From Suilimivivens sp964458255 (lineage in GTDB: Bacteria; Bacillota; Clostridia; Lachnospirales; Lachnospiraceae), in contig CAYWHY010000014.1 in assembly GCA_964458255.1 (NCBI GenBank), positions 1 to 34,432 of the forward strand: DNA of 34,432 nt, read 5' to 3'. The translations under genes were made by a program, and so were the position numbers. A model generated the notes under the pieces. That model ran no database searches. It had not been told where the DNA came from and was given only the letters and a program-made list of their open reading frames with translations. Positions 24,001 through 30,833 of the stretch are shown here, piece by piece (within the stretch, counting starts at the first letter, position 1; every line of letters begins with the position of its first letter).

Positions 24001-25488
24001 ACAAAGGATAGACAGTCGGGAGAGAAGAAAATTTGTCTTGGCATTTATGATGACCCTGAGCAACAAAGACAGGAAATGTTATATTATCATCCTTTCACAG
24101 ATGGACATTTATGTCTGTGCGGAGGTCCTGCCACAGGGAAAAGTACTTTTTTACAAACTTTTTTATGGCAACTGTGTATCAATAACTCTCCTGATGAGGT
24201 ACAGTTTCTTTTGGCTGCATCTGACTGTGCGGGAGTGAATTGTTATGAGCAGATGCCGCATTGTCTCGGCAATATGAAAACAAGTGAAAATTCAGAGAGT
24301 TTCTTTTATCATTTAGAACGCTTTTTCAAAAAAAGAAAAGAGTTTCTTGGTGGAATTAGTTTTTCACAATTTCAAAAACGACAATCAAAAAAATTACCGC
24401 TTTTATTTCTGGTGATTGACAATTATGGCAGTTTCCGTCGGATAACGGGAGATGGTTATGCATCTTTCATCGAGAAGATAGCTGCTGAGGGAATCAACTA
24501 CGGTATTTATCTGGTAATTACGGCTTTGGGAATTGGTGCAGGGGAAATTCCTGTAAAACTTTTTGAAAAAATAAAGACAGCTGTCGCTTTAGAAATGAGT
24601 GACAGAGTTTTGTATGCCGATGTGTTAAGACAGTATCAGATTGGTGTTTTGCCAAAGGAAAACTGTAAGGGACGCGGCTTGTGCAGGATGGAGAACAGGA
24701 TTCTGGAATTACAGACACTTCTCATAGACGATGGAGATGATTATGAAAGAATGGAAAAAATAGTAGGCAAAAGCGAAGCTTTGGTTATCGGAAACAAAAA
24801 AACGGAAAAATTTCCGTGTATACCACAGAAAACAGATTATGAGATATTGTGGGAACAGTTTGTGAATGAAGGAAAAGAAGATGATAAGGTACCGATTGGA
24901 TATGACAGAAAGACCGGGAGAATATCAACCATTTCTTTGAAAAATTTTCCGTTTGTGATTACGGGAGGACCTAAAAGCGGTAAGAGAACCCTTCTTGGGC
25001 AGATTATAACGGGTTATGTCCGTCAGGGAGTAGAAGCGGTATTATATGATCCAAAATCAGAAATGAGAGGATATCTGAAAGAAGGTGTAAAAATTCTTTC
25101 CACAAAACAGGAACTGCAAAAGTGGTATGAAGCATATAGGGATAAGAAAAGCAGTGAAGGGGGAAAAATACTGCTTACACTCTGTCATTTGGAGGATTTA
25201 CCGGAAGAAATTTTTAGTATAGGGAAAATGCCGCCATTTGTAGCCATCAGTCATGCCGGAGAAGAAATGCAGATAATGCACTGCCATATGTATGAGCAGA
25301 TGGTAAAAAAACAGTATGGTATCTGCCTGGGAGGTAGTGCGGGAAACCAGAGACTTCTTTCGTTCGATGATTTAAATTATGAGCAGATGAGCCGGGGAAA
25401 AGCACCGGGATATGGTTATTTGAAAAGAGGAGCGGGAATGGGAACAGAACATATAATAATTACCCGCGACAGGAAGGAGGAAGAGTGA
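21085..25488 (+). CDS. essC: EssC-like FtsK/SpoIIIE ATPase of type VII secretion
   Basis: A 1467-residue membrane ATPase, the motor of T7SSb. The N-terminal 230 residues are beta-rich and match the tandem FHA-like domains of EssC. Two transmembrane helices follow (about 255-278 and 284-308). Three FtsK/SpoIIIE ATPase domains follow: D1 with GTTGAGKSE (K698), Walker B LLLVVDEFAE (D802, E803) and the ILATQKP segment; D2 with GGPATGKST (K1019); and D3 with GGPKSGKRT (K1300), where arginine replaces the usual serine or threonine next to the lysine. The start is TTG with AGGAGG ahead. The stop overlaps the next start (GTGA), so they are coupled. It recognises WXG100-type substrates in known systems. 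Confidence 0.93.
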   Translation: MSAHKAEKNGLNVFLYLYTPEICLKEKKIFYPGQEIVIEMAKDRIQLEDDLKFSVKRLAAGWQVEGKEVSGENYFFLTNKKKEQVLLILSEEKAETVACGRIAMINGCEVKAGTDFHSSVFYEYATFVEKEALCLFRQKDSYLLRIPAADKERKLPGVYVNGQACYGEVLLQKGDKIEMFGLSLLLLPDLLLCTSFYGTMRMAQRQWVPEKKQTSGIAPAWENPVEEMVIEDSELYKEELELEPPQAKKRETDGPLALALGPSVTMILPTLLMTYLIGNTAGGIPYYAATLAMTVASAFFSVFWGCMNHCYKKHISKKEEKIRRKTYRDYLQNMEMYLQRCFSGNRSMMLEQYPHYGSLLGERDGKSKILWNRGSDRKDLWFVRLGLGEIPFQVHVKLPKKSRDFLKDPLMEEACEMAEKYRTLPQVPVGISVEGTNSIGFTGEEIYPVLLQALVQLAAGHASERLRLIYFYHEEYCKEKEIADCLKWLPHVWDEGRKVRFLAGNEKEAGEILPLLSGEHESPKRMKERFSIFIIANPELIKGEGLYRMLVEKKEEKDFCVIYVASKREQIPGECNCLIWKEKHEIRQYLQGTLKKQKVIWEECSVKQADTYMRKLAGKSKIKMTEAGIWERVSFLDLYGCSCIRELNCPMRWQENQTKDRIRVPIGKGADARLLFLDIHEKFHGPHGLVAGTTGAGKSELLQTYLLSLAVSFSPEDVNFFIIDYKGGGMGDTLQRLPHCSGVVSNLSGRQIKRALLSIKSENTRRQRMLSRAKVSHIGEYTELYKEGKVKEPMTHLLLVVDEFAELKREEPEFMQEIISVSQVGRSLGVHLILATQKPAGTVDDKIWSNTRFRLCLRVSDKQDSMDMLRRPEAAFLTGAGRGYLQVGNNELFIQFQTGYSKETYQADKKVRESTILLTNTGKKLTAEKKEDYKMPTQLNATVEYICKTADDLGYEHARTLWMPELSEKIVLTKDRQSGEKKICLGIYDDPEQQRQEMLYYHPFTDGHLCLCGGPATGKSTFLQTFLWQLCINNSPDEVQFLLAASDCAGVNCYEQMPHCLGNMKTSENSESFFYHLERFFKKRKEFLGGISFSQFQKRQSKKLPLLFLVIDNYGSFRRITGDGYASFIEKIAAEGINYGIYLVITALGIGAGEIPVKLFEKIKTAVALEMSDRVLYADVLRQYQIGVLPKENCKGRGLCRMENRILELQTLLIDDGDDYERMEKIVGKSEALVIGNKKTEKFPCIPQKTDYEILWEQFVNEGKEDDKVPIGYDRKTGRISTISLKNFPFVITGGPKSGKRTLLGQIITGYVRQGVEAVLYDPKSEMRGYLKEGVKILSTKQELQKWYEAYRDKKSSEGGKILLTLCHLEDLPEEIFSIGKMPPFVAISHAGEEMQIMHCHMYEQMVKKQYGICLGGSAGNQRLLSFDDLNYEQMSRGKAPGYGYLKRGAGMGTEHIIITRDRKEEE

Positions 25489-25730
25489 TTTTCGTAGATG
25501 TACAGATTCCGGCACTTGATAAGGTGTTTGATTTTGAATTAGATGAGGAGGTAAGGATAAAACAATTATTGGATGAGATTCCGAAATTAATAGCAAAGAA
25601 GACAAAAAAGAAAATATACTGTAACGAAAAATGGTACTTATACGCCTTGGAAAGAGAAGCTTTGTTACAGGAAGAGTTGACGTTGAAAGAACAGGGAATC
25701 GGAGACGGAGAAAGATTGATTTTATTTTAG
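25485..25730 (+). CDS. esaB: EsaB/YukD-like ubiquitin-fold protein
   Basis: An 81-residue ubiquitin-like protein, the usual size for EsaB/YukD, a cytosolic T7SSb component or regulator. FVDVQIPALDKVFDFELDEEV is the first beta hairpin, KQLLDEIPKLIAKKT the helix, and LKEQGIGDGERLILF the final strand (L-x-E-Q-G-I-x-D-G-x-x-L-I). The start is GTG overlapping the essC stop by four bases. The AGGAAGGAGGAAGA upstream is inside essC. It lies 10 bases before the first WXG-type gene. Confidence 0.88.
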   Translation: MIFVDVQIPALDKVFDFELDEEVRIKQLLDEIPKLIAKKTKKKIYCNEKWYLYALEREALLQEELTLKEQGIGDGERLILF

Positions 25731-25740
25731 GGGAAGAAAA

Positions 25741-26070
25741 ATGGAACGTTGGAGTTTACGGTTTGAGGGGACAGAAATAAAAAAATTGCAGGAAGAAATG
25801 ATAGCGGCATGGAGTGATATTTATGACGCACTGAAAGAATGGGAGGAGGAAAAGGAGTATTTGACAGACATTTGGAGGGGAACAGCGGCAGATACCTTTT
25901 TAGCATCCTTGAAAGGAGTGTGGCAGGAAATAGGTAATTGTAGTAAAAAAACAGAAAGTCTTTTAAGCGGACTTATCAATGTGGAAGAGAACTTTGCACA
26001 ATGTGAAAAGGAAATTGAAAATTTGACGCAGGAGGGTTTCTTATGGAGAATACGGCAGAGTTTCAAGTAA
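25741..26070 (+). CDS. WXG100-like protein 1 (W-R-G)
   Basis: A 109-residue helical protein of WXG100 size. LTDIWRGTAADTFLASL carries the W-x-G turn between two helices, followed by a hydrophobic heptad-rich helix (EIGNCSKKTESLLSGLINVEENF). It would pack as a helical hairpin and be a T7SS substrate or its partner. There is no YxxxD/E tail. Instead the C-terminus runs on to a basic end. The ATG has GGGGAAGAAA ahead. It overlaps the next gene by 28 bases, implying translational coupling. Confidence 0.78.
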   Translation: MERWSLRFEGTEIKKLQEEMIAAWSDIYDALKEWEEEKEYLTDIWRGTAADTFLASLKGVWQEIGNCSKKTESLLSGLINVEENFAQCEKEIENLTQEGFLWRIRQSFK

Positions 26071-26351
26071 AGCCGCAAGTGCTTTTACAAAGTGCGAAAC
26101 GAATGGAAACATCAGTAAAAAAGGCAGAAAAAGCGGTGGAGAGGTGGGACGAACTGTCTAAGAAGACAAGTGCCTGTTTAGCAGGCAGGATAGGTGATGC
26201 CTTTAGACAGGAAAGTGCAAAAGTAGCATCGGAATGGAGGCAAAAAACAGAAATACTTTTGGAAATGGTATCAGGACTCGAGGAAATTGCATGTATCTAT
26301 GAAAAGACGGAAGGAGAAAACTTAGATGTTATTTACAGAACCGGAAATTGA
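26043..26351 (+). CDS. WXG100-like protein 2 (no W-x-G, YxxxE tail)
   Basis: A 102-residue helical protein. The turn reads LAGRIGDAFRQES, without tryptophan, so it is a degenerate member of the family, but the flanking helices fit (LLQSAKRMETSVKKAEKAV and WRQKTEILLEMVSGLEEIA). The C-terminus has IYEKTEGEN, giving YxxxE, the T7SS export motif that follows LxEIxxxY in true WXG100 proteins. AGGAGGG lies seven bases before the ATG. Its last 26 bases overlap the next gene. It may form a heterodimer with a neighbour. Confidence 0.72.
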   Translation: MENTAEFQVKPQVLLQSAKRMETSVKKAEKAVERWDELSKKTSACLAGRIGDAFRQESAKVASEWRQKTEILLEMVSGLEEIACIYEKTEGENLDVIYRTGN

Positions 26352-26643
26352 AATTCATTTTGAGACGATGCAGCTGTTTGCAGAGGAGATTGCCAATATT
26401 GCAAAACATTTACAGGATATAACAACAAACGACAGTATGCGTGTGATAAACGATTTGAAAAGGGCATGGATATGCGAAAATGCCGATGCATTTGCCAAAA
26501 AGGGGGTGAAAACAGTAAATGAAATTAATGATATTGCACAGGATTTAAAAAATATTTCTGACAAAATGAATAAGAAGGCAAAATTGCTTTATGAGCTGGA
26601 AATGTGTAATGTACTTACGGCAAATGCAAGAATTTACTTATAA
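26326..26643 (+). CDS. WXG100-like protein 3 (degenerate W-I-C turn)
   Basis: A 105-residue helical protein. LKRAWICENADAFAKKG occupies the place of the W-x-G turn (W-I-C). The flanking helices are HFETMQLFAEEIANIAKHLQ and VNEINDIAQDLKNISDKM. The tail LLYELEMCN has the tyrosine but no YxxxD/E. It overlaps the preceding gene, and AAGGAG lies about nine bases ahead of the ATG. It is likely a partner subunit in the same operon. Confidence 0.7.
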   Translation: MLFTEPEIEIHFETMQLFAEEIANIAKHLQDITTNDSMRVINDLKRAWICENADAFAKKGVKTVNEINDIAQDLKNISDKMNKKAKLLYELEMCNVLTANARIYL

Positions 26644-26674
26644 CGGATTTTATGAAAAAAGGAGGAAAAATCAT

Positions 26675-26974
26675 ATGGCAATGATTCAGGTTACATCACA
26701 AAAATTAAGAAGTACGGCAGAAAGTCTGCAGGGACTGAATGAACAGTTTAAGGGAAAAGCAGGAGAACTTACGGGTAAAGAGCAGGCACTTTGCCAGATG
26801 TGGGAAGGGCAGGCAAAAGATGCCTTTCATGCGGCTTACAGTCGGGACAGTCAGCAAATGGAAATGTTTTATAAGCTGATTGGGCAGTATGTGCAGGCAC
26901 TTTTGGAAATTGCACAGCACTATGAGCAGGCAGAGGCAAGAAACACTGAGATAGCAGGAAACAGGTCTTATTAA
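26675..26974 (+). CDS. WXG100 protein 4 (W-E-G, EsxA-like)
   Basis: A 99-residue protein, the best WXG100 match here. MWEGQAKDAFHAAYSRD carries W-E-G and the following A-x-x-x-F. The two helices are of equal length, and the C-terminus LLEIAQHYEQAEARN gives YxxxE. This is an EsxA-like T7SS substrate. I start at the ATG at 26675 with GGAGG eight bases ahead; the frame extends upstream but over the preceding gene. Confidence 0.9.
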   Translation: MAMIQVTSQKLRSTAESLQGLNEQFKGKAGELTGKEQALCQMWEGQAKDAFHAAYSRDSQQMEMFYKLIGQYVQALLEIAQHYEQAEARNTEIAGNRSY

Positions 26975-26989
26975 GAAGGAGGAAAGGCT

Positions 26990-27304
26990 ATGGAAGGAAT
27001 ATTAAAGGTTACACCGGAAAAATTAATACAGACATCAGGTGAATTTGCAGCACTTGGAAACAGCATGAAAAATCTGACAGGAGAAATGTTGTCCCTTATT
27101 AAGGGGATGAACGGAGTCTGGCAGGGAGAGGCTGCAACGATGTATGGAAACCGTTTTGAAGGACTTGCACCGGATATGGAGAAACTGTACCGCATGGTGC
27201 AGGAGCATGTGCAGGATTTACAGGAAATGGCAAAACAGTACCAGAGTGCGGAAAGCAGTAACACAGAACGGGGTAACAGCATGAAAAACAATGTCATTGT
27301 ATGA
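26990..27304 (+). CDS. WXG100 protein 5 (W-Q-G)
   Basis: A 104-residue WXG100 protein. MNGVWQGEAATMYGNRFEG contains W-Q-G, and LQEMAKQYQSAESSN gives the YxxxE export tail. The N-terminal helix begins VTPEKLIQTSGEFAALG. The ATG has AAGGAGGAAAGGCT ahead. It is 15 bases after WXG100 protein 4 and 48 bases before the hydrolase gene. A pair of full WXG100 proteins suggests heterodimer formation, as for EsxA/EsxB. Confidence 0.88.
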   Translation: MEGILKVTPEKLIQTSGEFAALGNSMKNLTGEMLSLIKGMNGVWQGEAATMYGNRFEGLAPDMEKLYRMVQEHVQDLQEMAKQYQSAESSNTERGNSMKNNVIV

Positions 27305-27352
27305 AAAAGGAAAGATACGCTATACAAGATGGCTTTCCGATAAGGAGGAAGA

Positions 27353-28741
27353 ATGAGTGAAGAGGAAATCAGCATGGTGCTGGATACCTATATGTATCTT
27401 GATTACAAGGAAGCCGATGACGGCATGAGTATGGCAGAAATAGTGGCGGAGCTTTCCGCTTCACCCGACTGCCGTAAGGGAGGTATCCATTACGGAGAAT
27501 ACCAAATTCTTAAAGAAGCAGCAAAAAATCCGGAAATTGGGGACCTTATTATCGGAAACCAAAGTCATTTAATGGGATATGACTTAGGAACGGCGGCCTG
27601 CAGCTTTCAAACAGCTGACAAATCCATTATGTATGTGGTCTATCGTGGAACCGGAGACGGTGAATGGCTTGATAATGGGAAGGGAATGACAGAGGCATCC
27701 ACCATACAACAGGAAAAAGCACTGTCTTATTTTGAGACAGTTATGGAAAGAGAGGAGAAACAGGAAACGGGAAGGATTGTGGTAACTGGACATTCTAAGG
27801 GGGGAAACAAGGCGCAGTATGTAACCATGTCAACAAAGTATGATCATTTGTTGGATGCCTGCTACAATGTGGACGGACAAGGCTTTTCGGAAACGGCAAT
27901 TGCTGCTTTTAAGGGAAAATGGGGGGAGGAAGGATTTGAAAGCCGCAGGCAAAAGATAACAGGTATTTATGGGGAAAACGATTATGTAAGTGTGTTGGGA
28001 CATTCCATTGTACCTGAGGAAAACATTTGCTATATTCAGACACCAGTGGATAAGAGCAATTTTGCAGGGTATCATGACATAAAGTATATGTTTGCAAGCC
28101 GTAGACAGAATTCCGAAACGACCCGGTGGGAAAATGTTTTTTCCGGGCAACGAAATGATTATGCACCGGAGAGAGGCAAACTGGGAAATTATGCAGCAGA
28201 ATTATCATCTGCCATGATGGTGCTCCCTGTCGGAGAGAGGGATGGCTGTGCTGCTTTTCTTATGCAGATAATGGAGAACAGTCAGGGGAGTGAATGTGGA
28301 ATAAACGGTGAAAAATTAACGGACTCTGATGAAGAGGATTTTTGGACTAAAGGGATTCCCATCATTAAGGACAGCCTTTTCAAAACGGAAAGCGGAGCTT
28401 CATTATTGGATGCTGCATTGGACAAAGGTTCCTTTGCAATCCAAATGCAGGGCAATGTCAATTTTATGCTGGATGAGAAAAGGCTGCTTGGGCTGACACA
28501 TGAGCTGAAAGAAATTTCCTTTCAACTGGAAAATGAAAGAATAAAGCTTGATAGGGCTTCTACAGAACTCGGAAGGTGTATGAGAGGAAATTGGGAAATA
28601 CGGGCACAACTGGAAATAGAAGAACTGCAATTAAGCAAAGCAGCAAAAAAGGTAAAGGAGTTTTCGGAGCAGATTGATGAAATAATAAGCATTTATAAAA
28701 AATATGATGAGTTGTCTGCCAATCATATACATTCACGATAA
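27353..28741 (+). CDS. Mbeg1-like hydrolase with C-terminal WXG100-like domain, candidate T7SS effector
   Basis: A 462-residue protein. The N-terminal part is an Mbeg1-like (DUF2974) alpha/beta-hydrolase: VVYRGTGDGEWLDN (about residues 99-112) and VVTGHSKGGNKAQYV with the nucleophile serine at residue 148, then a further core segment around YGENDYVSVLG. The final 85 residues are different: LTHELKEISFQLENERIKL, a NWEIRA turn, then AKKVKEFSEQIDEIISIYKKYDE. This is a helical hairpin in WXG100 format, with W-E-I at the turn and YxxxD at the end. I infer it to be a T7SS cargo with a C-terminal targeting domain. AAGGAGGAAGA precedes the ATG. No immunity gene was recognised. Confidence 0.8.
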   Translation: MSEEEISMVLDTYMYLDYKEADDGMSMAEIVAELSASPDCRKGGIHYGEYQILKEAAKNPEIGDLIIGNQSHLMGYDLGTAACSFQTADKSIMYVVYRGTGDGEWLDNGKGMTEASTIQQEKALSYFETVMEREEKQETGRIVVTGHSKGGNKAQYVTMSTKYDHLLDACYNVDGQGFSETAIAAFKGKWGEEGFESRRQKITGIYGENDYVSVLGHSIVPEENICYIQTPVDKSNFAGYHDIKYMFASRRQNSETTRWENVFSGQRNDYAPERGKLGNYAAELSSAMMVLPVGERDGCAAFLMQIMENSQGSECGINGEKLTDSDEEDFWTKGIPIIKDSLFKTESGASLLDAALDKGSFAIQMQGNVNFMLDEKRLLGLTHELKEISFQLENERIKLDRASTELGRCMRGNWEIRAQLEIEELQLSKAAKKVKEFSEQIDEIISIYKKYDELSANHIHSR

Positions 28742-28803
28742 ATTCATATAATGTAATAAAAGTTTTAGTGGCATAGGAGTGCCGGACAGGAAGGGAATGG
28801 TGT

Positions 28804-30618
28804 ATGGAAAGCCAGAAACTGGAAAACATATTAAATCTAGCTCTTTCCGCTGAAAAAGCAGAACGGGAAAAGTCTATGCAGCTTGCTGTTGGATTTTTAC
28901 CTGATAGCAGGAAATGGGAGTTGATTGTGAAATATAACGGAGATATCGGGAGGCTTAGCAGTTCACTTATTCAGGTGGAAAAATTAATTGCAGGATATGC
29001 CATCGTGACACTGCCGGAGAATCTGATAGAAAGCTTTGTAGAGTTGGATGAGGTGGAATATGTGGAGAAGCCCAAACGGTTATTTTTTTCGCAGCTGCGG
29101 GAAAATCAGGTCTCATGTATTTTTCCGGTTTCGGAAAGGGAACCTTACCTTACAGGAGCAGGTGTTTTAATCGGGGTGATCGATTCAGGGATTGATTACC
29201 AAAGCCCGGAGTTCATGAACAGAATGGGAGAAACCAGAATACAGGCACTATGGGATCAGACATTGACCGCAGAAAGTGTAAATGAATTGGTAGGAGAAGG
29301 AGGTGAATTTGCGGGTAAGGCCGCACCACCCGCAGGATTTGAGACGGGAGTTGAATTCGGCAAGTATCGGATTGATGCAGCACTTAGGTCAGAGAATCCT
29401 TTAAAGCTGGTGCCAAGCTTTGATACTTCCGGACATGGAACGGCAGTAGCTGCCATAGCGGCGGCAGGCGGTAACTTAAGAAACGGACAGTACAGGGGCG
29501 TTGCACCGGAAAGTGAGTTGTTGGTGGTGAAGCTTGGAAGTTCGAGGTCTGAGTCGTTTCCCAGGACAACACAGCTAATGCGGGCACTTACCTATCTGGT
29601 AAATAAAGCGGTGGAGCTTGGAAGACCGCTTGCCGTTAATTTAAGTTTTGGAAATACATACGGAGCCCATGACGGAACTTCCCTTTTAGAAAGATTCCTG
29701 GATAATGTGGCAGAGATAGGAAGAACAGTAATCTGTGTAGGAAGCGGAAATGAAGGGGCAGCGGGCGGTCATGTGTCTGGCAGATTTGAAACTTCCCAAA
29801 GGAATGGAGAACCTGTCCGGATTGAACTGAATGTGGGAAATTATCAGCCGTCGGTCAACGTGCAGCTATGGAAAGAATATGTGGACCGTTTCCGGGTAGC
29901 CATTATTTCACCCTCCGGTATAAGGGAGGAAATTGATACGGTTCGTGTAGGAACGCAGAGACTTTTTGCACAACAGACAGAGATACTTATGTATATAGGA
30001 GAACCGTCTCCCTATTCCGTGAATCAGGAGGTATATTTTGATTTTCTTCCTATGGGAAGTTATGTAAATTCCGGCATTTGGACTTTTGAACTGACACCGG
30101 TAGATACGGTTTTCGGAAATTATGATTTTTATCTGCCATCGGAGACGGTTTTAAATGCGGATACTCGTTTTTTTGTGCCGGTACCGGTAAAGACACTGAC
30201 TATTCCTTCTACCGCATCTAAGGTAATTACGGTGGGAGCATATGATGCTGTGTATGAAGCATATGCGGATTTTTCGGGAAGAGGCTATCCTCTTCAGAGT
30301 GTGGTGGCAGAGAGGGTAAATCAGGGAAGTATTAAGCCGGACATAGCGGCTCCGGGGGTTGGTATTCAAACCATAGGACCGGGCAATACCTTTGTGCAGG
30401 TATCGGGGACTTCTTTTGCAGCGCCTTTTGCAACAGGAGGAGCGGCACTTTTGATGGAATGGGGAATAGTCAGAGGAAACGACCCGTATTTGTACGGAGA
30501 AAAGGTAAAGGCATATTTCCGAAGAGGTGCAAGGCCGCTTCGAGGTGAGAATGTGTATCCGAATGAGAGGGTCGGGTATGGTGCGCTGTGTGTGGCGGAT
30601 AGTCTGCCGGAAAGTTAA
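28804..30618 (+). CDS. Csp-like subtilisin family serine protease
   Basis: A 604-residue S8 peptidase without signal peptide. The N-terminal 110 residues resemble a prodomain (YAIVTLPENLIESFVELDEV, VEYVEKPK). The catalytic triad is intact: D127 in IGVIDSGIDY, H211 in DTSGHGTAVAAIAA, and S537 in SGTSFAAPFATG, with the oxyanion asparagine in VGSGNEG. A long insertion between H and S domains is typical of the clostridial Csp family, which act on spore germination proteins in some species. It lies 62 bases after the hydrolase gene, where TATAAT suggests it may have its own promoter. Mycobacterial T7SS loci carry a subtilase (mycosin), but those have a signal peptide and anchor. Confidence 0.92.
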   Translation: MESQKLENILNLALSAEKAEREKSMQLAVGFLPDSRKWELIVKYNGDIGRLSSSLIQVEKLIAGYAIVTLPENLIESFVELDEVEYVEKPKRLFFSQLRENQVSCIFPVSEREPYLTGAGVLIGVIDSGIDYQSPEFMNRMGETRIQALWDQTLTAESVNELVGEGGEFAGKAAPPAGFETGVEFGKYRIDAALRSENPLKLVPSFDTSGHGTAVAAIAAAGGNLRNGQYRGVAPESELLVVKLGSSRSESFPRTTQLMRALTYLVNKAVELGRPLAVNLSFGNTYGAHDGTSLLERFLDNVAEIGRTVICVGSGNEGAAGGHVSGRFETSQRNGEPVRIELNVGNYQPSVNVQLWKEYVDRFRVAIISPSGIREEIDTVRVGTQRLFAQQTEILMYIGEPSPYSVNQEVYFDFLPMGSYVNSGIWTFELTPVDTVFGNYDFYLPSETVLNADTRFFVPVPVKTLTIPSTASKVITVGAYDAVYEAYADFSGRGYPLQSVVAERVNQGSIKPDIAAPGVGIQTIGPGNTFVQVSGTSFAAPFATGGAALLMEWGIVRGNDPYLYGEKVKAYFRRGARPLRGENVYPNERVGYGALCVADSLPES

Positions 30619-30636
30619 TTTTTCCCATAATATGTC

Positions 30637-30682
30637 GATAAAGTATAAAAGTAGTGATAAAGTGTTGGTTATCATATAATAC
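30637..30682 (+). promoter_or_regulatory. Promoter region with two GATAAAGT repeats
   Basis: GATAAAGT occurs at 30637-30644 and 30656-30663 (19 bp apart), followed by a perfect TATAAT at about 30677-30682. No clear -35. It would drive transcription through the structured leader into the gene at 30834. Confidence 0.4.
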
Positions 30683-30744
30683 AGCTAAGGATAGCGTTAT
30701 GATTTCCAGGATGGATTTCAGGAAAAGTATTTTAAAATAAAAAG

Positions 30745-30795
30745 CCACCTGGTCTGTTCAGGAAAGTGGTGCAGTCCCGACTGACGGAAGGACTG
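30745..30795 (+). ncRNA. Structured leader RNA, possible riboswitch-like element
   Basis: Two stems lie just before the gene at 30834: CCACCTG pairs with CAG and GTGG around a GAAA bulge (30745-30769), and CAGTCC pairs with GGACTG (30772-30777/30790-30795). GGAAAGTGGTGCA and ACTGACGGA resemble core stretches of cobalamin riboswitches, but the full architecture (a long element with its 3' kissing-loop part) is not evident. It could also be a different regulatory RNA or chance. Confidence 0.35.
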
Positions 30796-30833
30796 TGGAA
30801 AGAGAGACGTATGATAAGTAGTGGAGGGTATGC

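Noticed and set aside
27334..27343. TTCCGATAA before the hydrolase gene as a second sigma-28 site
   Set aside because: No TAAA-like -35 at 14-16 bases, and the first G-C of the -10 is missing.
28804..30618. Calling the subtilase a mycosin (MycP)
   Set aside because: It lacks a signal peptide and C-terminal membrane anchor, and its prodomain and insertion fit clostridial Csp proteases.
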